Shown piece by piece: positions 51,324 through 62,556 of a DNA stretch of 64,000 bases (within the stretch, counting starts at the first letter, position 1; each line of letters opens with the position of its first letter). Origin of the DNA: Gemmatimonadota bacterium (lineage in GTDB: Bacteria; Gemmatimonadota; Gemmatimonadetes; Longimicrobiales; Gaopeijiaceae); NCBI GenBank assembly GCA_002724575.1, contig PBPC01000031.1:7313-71312 (forward strand). Reading direction: 5' to 3'. Below the pieces are notes generated by a model. The model was not told where the DNA came from. It saw only the letters and a program-made list of their open reading frames with translations, and ran no database searches. The translations under genes and the position numbers were made by a program.

Positions 51324-53228
51324 CTATGAGTTAGGCAGAGCGAATGCTATTAGGCCGCGGTCTGAGTTGGAGCCGGTTACGCCGATGACAATGAATTGTT
51401 GCCCATCGCTTGTTTCGTAAGTCATCGGGTTCGCGGTGCCTTCATTACCTAGGAGATCACCCTCCCAAACGGTTTCGCCTGTTTCACTATGAACTGCGTA
51501 GAGTTGGGGGTTATAACCACTCAGGAAAACAAGTCCTCCAGCAGTGACGAGGGGGCCGGCGTTACCCATCCGCCCTAATTGGGGCAACTCCACACCGGCG
51601 AGCATAGGGTGGTTTCGGATCCCTGGCTGATCACCAAGTGAGACTTGCCATAAGTGTTCCCCAGAATTCAGATCGATTGCTGTAAGTGTGCCGTAAGGAG
51701 GTTTTACGATCGGAAGCCCCGAGACTGTTAGCCCTCGTAAACGCTGCACATAGTCTGCATCTGCAGTACCTGGCTCGGGTTCTACGAGTTGATGGACTAG
51801 AGGACGATCTTTACTCGGGATATAGAGCACGTTCGTCCTAGGATCAAATGCTGCTCCGCCCCATCCTGCTGCTCCAGTCGCACTAGGCATCGTAACCGTC
51901 CCTTCCAAAGAAGGAGGCGTGAAGAGCGGTCCGAGGCGATAAGATCCAAGCAGTTCAATTGCTTCCGCCTTTATCTCTGGTGTGAAGTCAATCACATCGT
52001 CTAATGTGAAACCCTGTCTCGCAAATGGCGCGGGCTTAGTCGGGAAGGGCTGTGAAGGCGCAGTTCGCTCACCGGGCACGTCACTAACAGAGACCGGACG
52101 TTCCTCGATTGGCCAAACAGGCTCTCCTGTCACCCGATCGAAGACAAATGTGAAGCCAGATTTGGTGATTAGAGCTACCGCATCAATGATGCGTCCATCT
52201 ACCTCTATCGTGACAAGATTCGGAGGGGCTGGTGGGTCGTAGTCCCAGATTCCGTGATGTACGGTCTGAAAATGCCAGACGCGCTCACCTGTTCGTGCGT
52301 CTAAGCATAAGAGAGACTCTGCAAACAGGTTGTAGCCCTTTCGGTGCCCGCCGTAGTAGTCACCGTTGGGAGTACCAACGGGTAGATACACGAGGCCGCG
52401 TTCAGTATCGACCGTGAAAGGTGCCCATACGTTTGTGGATCCGGTGTAAGACCAGGATTCATCCTCCCAGGTGTCGTTACCCAATTCACCAGGCTGTGGA
52501 ATTGTGTGAAAGGTCCAGACGCGCTCACCTGTCCGCGCATCGAACGCCTGAATATCCCCTGGGGGATTACGGCGGTATACCCGATCGTCTGGCATCCCGC
52601 TTCCGAGGATGACCAGGTCATTCCAGATCACTGGGGGCGAGGTATTTGTGTAATGAAGTTTATTGATTTCCCAGATCAGTCCTTCAGTGAGGTCAATCTT
52701 CCCGCCTACACCGAAAGATTCGATTGGCTGCCCTGTGGCCGCATCCAATGAGATCAAGTTCCAGCGACTATTGATGAAAATTCGCCTCTGATTCCCGTCG
52801 CTCCACATCGCGACCCCGCGGTGACAGAAGCCGCAGTTCCGAGGCAATTGTCCCCAGCTATACGCACGCGGGTCGTAGCTCCAGTACTCCTCTCCAGTGC
52901 GTGCATCAAGAGCGATAACACGACTATACGGTGTACTCACGTACATCGTGTCATTGATGACGATAGGGGTGGCTTCGAAGCGTCCAGGTCGGACACGCTC
53001 GCCCCGGAATGCCAAGCTAGAGCCTGCTACCGGTTGCTCGTCTGAATCCCAGCTCCAGGCGACCTCTAGCCCGGTGATACTCTCCCTGTTGATCTGGGTA
53101 AGGGAGGAGTACTTCATCCCTCCGGGATCACCCCCGTAGACTGGCCAATCAACGTCCTGGCATTCGACCGGAGGTCCAAGGCTCGTAAATAGTAAGATTA
53201 AGGAGAATCGGCGAATGTGGACCTCCAC
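51324..53228 (-). CDS. PQQ-dependent dehydrogenase (copy 2)
   Basis: Similar to 36960..38948 (WPVYGGDPGGMKYSSLTQI, HGIWDYDPPAPPNLV). Confidence 0.92.
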   Translation of the reverse strand: MEVHIRRFSLILLFTSLGPPVECQDVDWPVYGGDPGGMKYSSLTQINRESITGLEVAWSWDSDEQPVAGSSLAFRGERVRPGRFEATPIVINDTMYVSTPYSRVIALDARTGEEYWSYDPRAYSWGQLPRNCGFCHRGVAMWSDGNQRRIFINSRWNLISLDAATGQPIESFGVGGKIDLTEGLIWEINKLHYTNTSPPVIWNDLVILGSGMPDDRVYRRNPPGDIQAFDARTGERVWTFHTIPQPGELGNDTWEDESWSYTGSTNVWAPFTVDTERGLVYLPVGTPNGDYYGGHRKGYNLFAESLLCLDARTGERVWHFQTVHHGIWDYDPPAPPNLVTIEVDGRIIDAVALITKSGFTFVFDRVTGEPVWPIEERPVSVSDVPGERTAPSQPFPTKPAPFARQGFTLDDVIDFTPEIKAEAIELLGSYRLGPLFTPPSLEGTVTMPSATGAAGWGGAAFDPRTNVLYIPSKDRPLVHQLVEPEPGTADADYVQRLRGLTVSGLPIVKPPYGTLTAIDLNSGEHLWQVSLGDQPGIRNHPMLAGVELPQLGRMGNAGPLVTAGGLVFLSGYNPQLYAVHSETGETVWEGDLLGNEGTANPMTYETSDGQQFIVIGVTGSNSDRGLIAFALPNS

Positions 53229-53375
53229 GAGACGGGGTTAGGAGAACGTTCGGTGGGTGCGTTAGAGTGTCAAGGCTAGTGGTTTGTCAAAAGAGATTGT
53301 CTGGCGCGCACCCCAGAAACCCGCATCTTGGCCACTGGGGCTGACCTACCTAACACGACTCGGTGGAGGTAAATC

Positions 53376-54290
53376 ATGAAATTCGCCCTGAACCTCACAT
53401 TCCTGGGGATCACCAGCCTAAGTTTGTTGTTGCTCACGAATGAGGCGATCGACCGGTCTTCATCCCTGCAAGAACCTCAACAAGAGGTTCCTAAAAAACT
53501 ACTTTTTCTTACACATGCTGGGCTCTATAAACACACGAGTTTACAGCCTGCTGAGGAGGCAGTTGCTTCGTGGGGGCCTTCTGCGGGCTATGAACTCACT
53601 ACCCTCCAGGGCTATCTGCAGGACCAGCAAGCGCTCGACTTATCAAGTATTACCCCTGATTACTTGGCGCAGTTTGATGGTCTGATGATGATGACGAACG
53701 GGAATCTCCCACTCGAAGACTCACAGAAGAAAGCGCTGGTAGATTTTGTGAGGGATGGAGGTGGTTTTGTTGGTGTCCATAATGCTTCCTTAACCCTCTA
53801 CGACTATCCTGAATTCGGTGAGATGCTGGGTGCGTATTTTCGCAGGACCATTAGCCAGAACCACATACTTGTGCTAGCGGTAGAAGACCCAGAGCATCCA
53901 GCGACGAAAATGTTGGGTTCGAGTTGGCCGGTCATGGATGAATTTTACCAGTTCGGTACTTCTGCTTGGCATGAAGATCAGCCGCAGGAAAATGTGGATA
54001 TACTCTTTGGTAATCGCATACCGCTTGGATTTTCACGTAACCGGGTCCGTGTTCTACTTAGCATTGATACCGAGGCTACTGACATCTCCGGGTTAGAAGA
54101 GATTGAATTGGGTGGCGATTATCCTCAGTCATGGGTTCAAGAATTTGGAGAAGGGCGCTCGTTCTACACCTCGCTTGGTCACCGAGATGATATTTGGAGC
54201 AATGACCCAGTATTTCGCGCACATCTCCTAGGTGGTATACGATGGGCTCTTGGTCTGGAAGATGGTGATGCTACCCCGTTTGGCCGTTAG
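53376..54290 (+). CDS. exported ThuA-domain protein
   Basis: LLFLTHAGLYKHTSLQPA, FDGLMMMTNGNLPL, FVRDGGGFVGVHNAS, SWVQEFGEGRSFYTSLGHRDD. Confidence 0.86.
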   Translation: MKFALNLTFLGITSLSLLLLTNEAIDRSSSLQEPQQEVPKKLLFLTHAGLYKHTSLQPAEEAVASWGPSAGYELTTLQGYLQDQQALDLSSITPDYLAQFDGLMMMTNGNLPLEDSQKKALVDFVRDGGGFVGVHNASLTLYDYPEFGEMLGAYFRRTISQNHILVLAVEDPEHPATKMLGSSWPVMDEFYQFGTSAWHEDQPQENVDILFGNRIPLGFSRNRVRVLLSIDTEATDISGLEEIELGGDYPQSWVQEFGEGRSFYTSLGHRDDIWSNDPVFRAHLLGGIRWALGLEDGDATPFGR

Positions 54291-54456
54291 CTCTATCTGT
54301 TAGGGTCAGCGATTTGAATGTTCCTGGACTACGTCAGACACGACTCTCTAGATAGTTAGATCACGAGAGTTTCTGAAATGTTGGTCCGTCTGCTCACGCT
54401 CACATACCTTCAGGTGTCTGACTAAAAATTCGCTCTAACGAACAAGTGGAGGTTTA

Positions 54457-55203
54457 GTGGCTGGCCATAACAAGTGGTCAAAGATTAAGCGAAAGAAAGG
54501 CGTCAATGATGCAAAACGCGGCGCACTTTTCACCAAGCTCATACGTGAGATCACTGTAGCAGCACGTGATGGTGGAGGAGAGCCGGATTACAACGCCCGC
54601 CTTAGGCTTGCGGTAGATACCGCCCGAGCAGCGAGTATGCCAGCTGAGAATATCGAGAGAGCGATCAAGAAGGGCACTGGCGAACTAGAAGGTGTTAACT
54701 ACGAAGAGGTCGCTTACGAAGGATATGGGCCTGGTGGGGTAGCGCTTTTCATCGAGTGCCTTACGGACAATACGAATCGAACGGTCGCAGCGGTACGTCA
54801 CGCCCTAACTAAATACGATGGTAGCCTGGGGACAGACGGGTCGGTTGCATGGCAATTTGATCGTAAAGGCCAAATCGTGATTGATGCAGGACGGTACGAT
54901 GAGGAATCATTATTTGAGGTAGCTATAGAAGCCGGTGCGGAAGATGTGATTGCGGATGAGGATGAATTCATACTGACTACGGAAGCTGCTGATTTCATAT
55001 CTGTTCAGGATGGAATGAAGGAGGCAGGAATTAAGCCAACTTCGGTTGAACTCACTCGAATTGCTAAGAATGAAGTTGCTGTAACGGGGCGGGACGCGGA
55101 GAAAATGCTAAAGCTTCTCGAAATGCTAGAGGAGTTGGATGACGTTCAGAAGGTTCACTCGAATGCAGATATTGATGAGGACATCATCGCAGAGGCTATG
55201 TGA
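54457..55203 (+). CDS. yebC: YebC/PmpR-family protein
   Basis: MAGHNKWSKIKRKKGVNDAKRGALFTKLIREITVAARDGG. Confidence 0.97.
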   Translation: MAGHNKWSKIKRKKGVNDAKRGALFTKLIREITVAARDGGGEPDYNARLRLAVDTARAASMPAENIERAIKKGTGELEGVNYEEVAYEGYGPGGVALFIECLTDNTNRTVAAVRHALTKYDGSLGTDGSVAWQFDRKGQIVIDAGRYDEESLFEVAIEAGAEDVIADEDEFILTTEAADFISVQDGMKEAGIKPTSVELTRIAKNEVAVTGRDAEKMLKLLEMLEELDDVQKVHSNADIDEDIIAEAM

Positions 55204-55715
55204 CAGAGAAATCCAACGAAGTTTTGGTCTTGGGCGTTGATCCCGGGACCGCAGCTACTGGCTATGGCGTAGTTGCTCTTGGGGAAAGCGGCGCGGTTAC
55301 CCTTGTGGAGTGTGGTGTTATCCGAACGTCACCAGATCACGTCCTCGCGAACCGGATTCGAGAAATCTATGATGCGATTGTGGCCTTAATCCTACGTCAC
55401 CAACCCTTCGTAATGTCTGTCGAGGATGTTTTCCACGGGAAGAACGCCCAGAGTGCTCTCAAGCTAGGACACGCTCGGGGGGCTATTCTCTTGGCTGCAG
55501 CACTCCACGAGCTTGCCGTTGCAGAGTACGCTCCTCGGCAGATCAAGAAAGCTGTCGTCGGGAGTGGTAATGCGACCAAAGACCAAGTTGGTTTCATGGT
55601 GAAACAGAAGCTCAAACTGAAAGAACCTCCGAAACCTGCAGATGCTGCGGATGGAGTCGCGACAGCTCTCTGTCATTGCATGATCGGAAGCTTTCCAGGA
55701 GAGATCTCTTTATGA
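55200..55715 (+). CDS. ruvC: Holliday junction resolvase RuvC
   Basis: LGVDPGTAATGYGVV, MSVEDVFHGKNAQSALKLGHARGA. Confidence 0.95.
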   Translation: MTEKSNEVLVLGVDPGTAATGYGVVALGESGAVTLVECGVIRTSPDHVLANRIREIYDAIVALILRHQPFVMSVEDVFHGKNAQSALKLGHARGAILLAAALHELAVAEYAPRQIKKAVVGSGNATKDQVGFMVKQKLKLKEPPKPADAADGVATALCHCMIGSFPGEISL

Positions 55716-56296
55716 TCTCACGTCTTCAAGGAAAGCTCCTATCCCGAGACGCTGCGTGTGTTGAGGTCGAGACTTCAGGAGGAGTCGTCTATGAGGTGGA
55801 GGTCCCAATTACGGTTTTACAGGGGCTTCCATCTCCTGGTGGTTCAGTTGAACTGCGTACCCTACAGGTCGTGACCGAGAGTTCTATCGCTCTTTATGGG
55901 TTTTCTAGTGCTCACGAGCGATTGCTTTTCCAAAGGCTCCTGACTGCCACAGGGGTGGGGGCGAAGCTCGCTCTCGCGATGATGTCGACTTATTCCGCTG
56001 AACGTCTTGCGCAGGCCCTAGTTGAGAAAGACTCGACGGCGCTTCAGCAGGTGAGTGGTATAGGAAAGAAGAAGGCAGAGAAGATCGCACTCGATCTTGC
56101 GGATAAGGTTGCAGACCTTGCAATTGTGACCCCGGTAGTGGATGGCGTGACTGGTGGTGCTCAAGATGCTGTGCAGGCCTTAGTAAACCTGGGTTACTCA
56201 TTTTCAGTGGCTGATACCGCGGTTCGTGCGGTATTGGAGGATGGAATTCCCGATTCAACTGAAGAGTTGGTTCGCCGGGCTCTTTCGGCCACCTGA
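55712..56296 (+). CDS. ruvA: Holliday junction helicase subunit RuvA
   Basis: MISRLQGKLL, RLLTATGVGAKLALAMMS, VSGIGKKKAEKIALDL; ATGA overlap. Confidence 0.93.
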   Translation: MISRLQGKLLSRDAACVEVETSGGVVYEVEVPITVLQGLPSPGGSVELRTLQVVTESSIALYGFSSAHERLLFQRLLTATGVGAKLALAMMSTYSAERLAQALVEKDSTALQQVSGIGKKKAEKIALDLADKVADLAIVTPVVDGVTGGAQDAVQALVNLGYSFSVADTAVRAVLEDGIPDSTEELVRRALSAT

Positions 56297-56451
56297 ACTC
56301 ATAGCAATATGATTGTGAGCGCCTTGGGTAGAATAACCTCTGATTTTTTAGGACTTTCCTGCACTGTCGTAACAGAGCGACTAGGGGATAGAGGCCTTGA
56401 GTGCTCAGTGTATGTCTTGCATAAGGTGTTGGACTTCGGGGAGATTCCCGT

Positions 56452-57498
56452 ATGACCGAGCACACCCACATAACAACACCCGAGTCACTTACCGAAGACT
56501 CATCTAGTGAACCGACTCTTCGACCCAGACAGCTAGAGGAGTTCATCGGGCAGAGTAAGGTCAGGGAAGCGCTTTCAATCTCGATTGAAGCCGCAAAACA
56601 GAGGCGTGAACCTCTCGATCACATTCTGTTCCATGGACCTCCAGGCCTGGGTAAGACGACTTTGGCCGCGCTGCTTGCTCGGGAGATGGGTGTCAACATA
56701 AAGACCACGTCAGGCCCCATACTCGAGAAACCAGCGGACTTAGTTGGCATTCTCACTAACCAGCGGGAAGGGGATATCCTCTTTATCGACGAGATTCACC
56801 GGCTACGGCCGGTTATTGAGGAGTTTCTTTATCCGGCCATGGAAGATTGGCAGGTCGATATACGCTTGTCAGACGGGCCAAAAGCTCAGACGATGACGAT
56901 GAAAGTGGAGCCCTTTACCCTCGTAGGAGCCACTACTCGTTTCGGGTTGTTGACAGCTCCAATGCGTGCCCGCTTTGGCATCGTGCATCGCCTGAATTTT
57001 TATCCGGCCGAAGAGCTCGTGACCATCGTTCGTCGAAGTGCCGAGATCTTGAATGTGGAGGCAGATGAAGAAGGAGCTATTGAGTTGGCGAGACGGGCCC
57101 GCGGTACCCCGCGAGTAGCAAATCGACTGCTTAAAAGGGTCAGAGACTTTGCTCAAGTTCGTGCCCAGGGAAAGATCGATGGGCAAGTCGCGCAGGATGC
57201 GCTAAAAATGCTCGATGTCGATGAGTACGGCTTGGATGAAATGGATGCACGTGTGCTCAAGACGCTCATCGAGAAATTTGAGGGAGGCCCTGTAGGACTG
57301 AATTCATTAGCTGTTGCCATGGGTGAGGACTCGACCACCTTGGAAGAAGTCTATGAGCCTTTCTTGATTATGGAGGGATTCCTGATGAGGACTCCTCAGG
57401 GACGTGTTGCGACCCCCCGAGCATTCCGCCGTTTCGGTTATACAATTCCAGAAGACAACCTGAATGCTCAGGAATCGTTTTTTACAGACGGTTCGTGA
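56452..57498 (+). CDS. ruvB: Holliday junction helicase subunit RuvB
   Basis: [39 protein letters not shown]. Confidence 0.97.
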   Translation: MTEHTHITTPESLTEDSSSEPTLRPRQLEEFIGQSKVREALSISIEAAKQRREPLDHILFHGPPGLGKTTLAALLAREMGVNIKTTSGPILEKPADLVGILTNQREGDILFIDEIHRLRPVIEEFLYPAMEDWQVDIRLSDGPKAQTMTMKVEPFTLVGATTRFGLLTAPMRARFGIVHRLNFYPAEELVTIVRRSAEILNVEADEEGAIELARRARGTPRVANRLLKRVRDFAQVRAQGKIDGQVAQDALKMLDVDEYGLDEMDARVLKTLIEKFEGGPVGLNSLAVAMGEDSTTLEEVYEPFLIMEGFLMRTPQGRVATPRAFRRFGYTIPEDNLNAQESFFTDGS

Positions 57499-57523
57499 GA
57501 CGGGAATTAGCTAGTTCGCTTAG

Positions 57524-58621
57524 GTGATGGTACCGCCTGACGGTTCACGGGTATCCGACTATCAGTACGAGCTGCCACCCGAACGTGTGGCGAAGTACCC
57601 TGTGTCGGTTCGAGATGCTAGCAAGCTGCTTGTGGTGACGCGCCCAGTGGATGCTCTGTCACCGGAAGAAGAAAACTTTACCGAATTCCGTCACCTGCAG
57701 TGCAGAGACATGGTTGAGCTGTTCGAGCCAGGTGACCTGCTTGTCATCAATGAAAGCAGGGTGCTGCCGGCTAGGTTACTAGGAAGGAAATCAACTGGAG
57801 CCCCATCCGAGGTTCTCCTTGTGAGGCCATCAGCCGATGCGGATGATCCTTATATTTGGGAAGCTCTAGTGCGGCCGGGATCAAAGCTAAAGCCTGGCCG
57901 GACTGTGGTCGTTGCTCCTGACCTGACTGTGGAAATTCTAGATTCGGCGCCAGAAAGTGGTCGGCTGGTCAAGTTGGTCTCGGACCTCTCACCAGAGGAA
58001 GTGATCAATAAACACGGCCACATGCCTCTGCCTCCCTATATTGACCGGTCGGATGAGCCAATTGATCGAGAACGATATCAGACTGTCTACGCTCGTGAGT
58101 CTGGTTCGATAGCAGCGCCCACGGCCGGGCTGCATTTTACAGACGACTTACTGACACGCTTGCAGGAACACGGAGTCCGTCGAGTTGCTGTCACTCTTCA
58201 CGTTGGGATCGGGACCTTTCGCCCCGTAACGGCTGAAGATCCAGAAGAACACGCATTACATGAGGAGCACTATTATATATCAAAGGAAGCTGCCGACGTG
58301 ATCAATAAGTCCATCGTCTCAGCCAAGCGGGTTTGGGCGGTCGGCACGACTGTGGTCAGAACACTTGAGTCGGCTGTGGATGACAGAGGACTTGTTCGAT
58401 CTGGGTCGGGCACCACGCAGCTTTTCATACGGCCCCCATTCAATTTCCAGATTGTAAATTGTCTTCTGACTAATTTTCATCTCCCGCGATCTACATTACT
58501 GATGCTTGTGGCTGCGTTCGCTGGATATGACAACACTATGGCAGCCTATCAGCAGGCGGTCGCGCTTGGTTACAGGTTCTATTCGTACGGGGACGCTATG
58601 GCAGTTGTGGATCGTAAGTGA
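57524..58621 (+). CDS. queA: S-adenosylmethionine:tRNA ribosyltransferase-isomerase
   Basis: YQYELPPERVAKYPV, AAPTAGLHFTDDLL, NFHLPRSTLLMLVAAFAG. Confidence 0.95.
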   Translation: MMVPPDGSRVSDYQYELPPERVAKYPVSVRDASKLLVVTRPVDALSPEEENFTEFRHLQCRDMVELFEPGDLLVINESRVLPARLLGRKSTGAPSEVLLVRPSADADDPYIWEALVRPGSKLKPGRTVVVAPDLTVEILDSAPESGRLVKLVSDLSPEEVINKHGHMPLPPYIDRSDEPIDRERYQTVYARESGSIAAPTAGLHFTDDLLTRLQEHGVRRVAVTLHVGIGTFRPVTAEDPEEHALHEEHYYISKEAADVINKSIVSAKRVWAVGTTVVRTLESAVDDRGLVRSGSGTTQLFIRPPFNFQIVNCLLTNFHLPRSTLLMLVAAFAGYDNTMAAYQQAVALGYRFYSYGDAMAVVDRK

Positions 58622-58714
58622 CCTGTACTTCTTACACGCATCCGGTAGCCAACAAGCGCATCAAATATTGCTAGTGAGATAAAGTCGGACTGCATTTGAA
58701 TGAGCAGTGGTTAG

Positions 58715-59881
<1,167 letters not shown>

Positions 59882-59900
59882 ACCCGTACGGAGATCTTCA

Positions 59901-60227
59901 GTGAATTTTGCCTTTTACACATTCATTATGGTTCCCCGGGGGCCAAATTCCGCGATCATCAACATGGGTATGATGTTCGCAATGGTTGCAATTTTCTGGT
60001 TCCTGCTGATCCGACCGAACATGAAGGAACGAGAGCGACATGAGATGATGTTGTCCTCGGTCAAGAAAGGGGACGACATTGTGACCACGGGTGGTATCAT
60101 CGGGAAGGTTGTTCACGCTGAAGAGACCCAGCTCACAGTAAGGACCGGAGAGAATACGAGGATCACGGTGGACCGAGCACGTATTGCAGCGGTGCTCGAT
60201 CATAAAGGTGAACCACAAGAGGAGTAG
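59901..60227 (+). CDS. yajC: preprotein translocase subunit YajC
   Basis: FWFLLIRPNMKERERHEMMLSSVKKGDDIVTTGGIIGKV. Confidence 0.92.
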   Translation: MNFAFYTFIMVPRGPNSAIINMGMMFAMVAIFWFLLIRPNMKERERHEMMLSSVKKGDDIVTTGGIIGKVVHAEETQLTVRTGENTRITVDRARIAAVLDHKGEPQEE

Positions 60228-60238
60228 GGACTCGGCTC

Positions 60239-60751
60239 GTGGCTTTGCATCAAGTCGTCATAATGGGCGACCCGATTCTTCGAACGGCAGCAGCCGAAGT
60301 AGATGTGTTCGATCAGGACCTAAAGATACTGGTGCGTGATATGTTCGAGACGATGTACCATGCAGAAGGTATTGGTCTCGCAGCTCCTCAAATCGGCATC
60401 TCTCAGCGGGTGATTGTGGTTGACTTAAGAAGTGAAGAGCAGCCTGAGGCCCGTTTAGCTCTGATCAACCCCGAGATCGTGTGGGCGAGCAGGGACACTG
60501 AAAAGTCTCCAGAAGGCTGTCTGAGTATCCCCGGATTAGAAGAAGTGATAAAGAGATCCTCGGCTATCAGAGTGGAGGCGGTCGGTATTGATGGTGGGCG
60601 GATGGAACTGGAAGCTGATGGACTTTTTGCACGAGTGTTGCAGCATGAGATAGATCATATTGATGGTATACTGTTCGTTGACCGGGTTAGCGCACTCAAG
60701 CGCCGTATACTGATGAAAAAGTGGAAAAAAATTCAGTCTGAAGAGGATTGA
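60239..60751 (+). CDS. def: peptide deformylase
   Basis: GIGLAAPQIGISQRV, EGCLSIPG, LQHEIDHIDGILFVDR. Confidence 0.96.
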   Translation: MALHQVVIMGDPILRTAAAEVDVFDQDLKILVRDMFETMYHAEGIGLAAPQIGISQRVIVVDLRSEEQPEARLALINPEIVWASRDTEKSPEGCLSIPGLEEVIKRSSAIRVEAVGIDGGRMELEADGLFARVLQHEIDHIDGILFVDRVSALKRRILMKKWKKIQSEED

Positions 60752-60760
60752 GTGAGAGCG

Positions 60761-61693
60761 ATGAGAATTCTCTTCTGGGGGACACCTGATTTTGCAGTCC
60801 CAGCTCTGAGGGCACTCGCAAATGATGGGGTAGAAATCGCAGGTGTTGTTACACAGCCTGACCGACCTGCCGGACGTGGAAGACGCGTAAAGATGTCGCC
60901 GGTAAAGGAAGAGGCACTTGCTTTGGGCCATGAGGTATTGGCGCCTATTCGTCCTCAGGGTCAGGAGTTTATTGAGCAAATCACGGAGTTGAGGCCTGAT
61001 CTTTCGGTGGTGGTGGCTTACGGGCATATCCTAAAGCCTGAAATATTAGATTTGCCCTCGCTCGGATCGATAAACGTGCATGCCTCGCTTCTTCCTCAGC
61101 TCAGGGGTGCGGCACCTGTAAACTGGGCAATTATACGCGGGCACGAGCAGACAGGAGTTACGGTCATGCGCATGGTTGAAGCCATGGATGCAGGGCCGAT
61201 AATACACCAGCTCTCTGAACCCATCTCCGATGAGGATAGTGCATCAGAACTGATGTCTAGACTTTCTGAACTCGGGTCTCTAGCACTGAGAGAAGCATTG
61301 GAATCCATCAAACGTGGGGATACCGAAGAGAGAGAGCAATTAGAGGATGCTGTGAGCTATGCACCCAAAATAGATCGCAAATCAGCAAGAATTGACTGGA
61401 CATTATCAGCCAATGAGGCAGCACTTTTTATTCGTGGTATGGATGCCACTCCGGGAGCGTGGTCGGAGTTGGCTGGTATGCCGATCAAGTTTTTTAGGCC
61501 GAGCCTCGTGCCTGAGTCGGAATTTTCTCAGCCTGGTGCTGTTGTTAGAGCTGACCCTGAACAGGGCCTGGTGATCTCAACGAGTTCAGGTGGTGTGTCA
61601 GTCAGCGAAGTTCAGCCCGCAGGTCGCCAGCGGATGAACACCTTAGACTGGATTAATGGGCGGGGAGTTAAATTAGGCCAGCATTTCGAGTGA
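60761..61693 (+). CDS. fmt: methionyl-tRNA formyltransferase
   Basis: ILFWGTPDFAVPALRAL, VTQPDRPAGRG, INVHASLLPQLRGAAPVNWAI. Confidence 0.95.
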   Translation: MRILFWGTPDFAVPALRALANDGVEIAGVVTQPDRPAGRGRRVKMSPVKEEALALGHEVLAPIRPQGQEFIEQITELRPDLSVVVAYGHILKPEILDLPSLGSINVHASLLPQLRGAAPVNWAIIRGHEQTGVTVMRMVEAMDAGPIIHQLSEPISDEDSASELMSRLSELGSLALREALESIKRGDTEEREQLEDAVSYAPKIDRKSARIDWTLSANEAALFIRGMDATPGAWSELAGMPIKFFRPSLVPESEFSQPGAVVRADPEQGLVISTSSGGVSVSEVQPAGRQRMNTLDWINGRGVKLGQHFE

Positions 61694-62337
61694 AAAAGAT
61701 CCCATGTCTTCACGTGGTGACCGATGATGGCATACTTGAGCGCCAGGGCATCCTAGGAGTCATGAAGACCGTTTACGAAACGGGAGGACCGGATGTGGCC
61801 CTGCATATTCGTGGTCCGTCTACGCACGGCCGCAAGATTCATGAATTGGTCAGAAAGATCCGACCCATAGCAGATTCAACAGATGGGCACCTCTTTTTAA
61901 ATGACCGCTTAGACATCGCTTGGACTGCAGGAGCTGACGGGGTGCATTTGGGGCAGAGATCTCTTCCCATCCGTGCTGTACGTCGACTTGTTGGACACGA
62001 TCTAACGATTGGGGCCTCAGTTCATAATGAGCGTGAATCTGCTGCTGCAGAAAAAGAGGGCGCAGACTACGCGTTTTTGGGCACACTGTTTATGAGCCCC
62101 AGTCATCATGGGATAGAACCAGGTGGTGTATCGCTCATATCGAAAATGTGCCCGGTGATCAGGGATATGCCGCTTGTGGGTATTGGTGGCATAACTCCCG
62201 AGCGAGTTGGCGGTGTCTTAGCTGCAGGAGCCAAAGGAGTCGCTGTGATAAGAGGGGTTTGGGATGCTGGAAATCCACGTGATGCCGTTCGTGCTTATCT
62301 TTCTGAACTCAAATTGGGCGAAGGAGAACACACTTGA
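61690..62337 (+). CDS. thiE: thiamine phosphate synthase
   Basis: LFLNDRLDIAWTAGADGVHLGQ, IGASVHNERES, GIGGITPERVGGVLAAGAKGVAVI. Confidence 0.88.
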   Translation: MKKIPCLHVVTDDGILERQGILGVMKTVYETGGPDVALHIRGPSTHGRKIHELVRKIRPIADSTDGHLFLNDRLDIAWTAGADGVHLGQRSLPIRAVRRLVGHDLTIGASVHNERESAAAEKEGADYAFLGTLFMSPSHHGIEPGGVSLISKMCPVIRDMPLVGIGGITPERVGGVLAAGAKGVAVIRGVWDAGNPRDAVRAYLSELKLGEGEHT

Positions 62338-62552
62338 GCAGCACTGAACAGATTCAAGTTCGATTAAATGGTAAGGATCGGGACATTACATTTGGTCACA
62401 CAGTCCAGAGTCTGCTCGAAGCCATTGAGATCAATCCTTTGGCAGTAGTTGTAGAGGTGAACAGGGAGATTTTGAACCGTGACCAATACTCTGATGTGGG
62501 TATCCACGAAGGGGATACGATTGAGGTGGTTCATTTTGTAGGTGGGGGTTAG
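62334..62552 (+). CDS. thiS: sulfur carrier protein ThiS
   Basis: 72 aa, ends HFVGGG; between thiE and thiG. Confidence 0.9.
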   Translation: MSSTEQIQVRLNGKDRDITFGHTVQSLLEAIEINPLAVVVEVNREILNRDQYSDVGIHEGDTIEVVHFVGGG

Positions 62553-62556
62553 CGCG

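Noticed and set aside
55905-56546. 213-aa minus-strand ORF
   Set aside because: Antisense to ruvA and ruvB start; low-complexity Pro/Ser/Arg composition typical of shadow frames.
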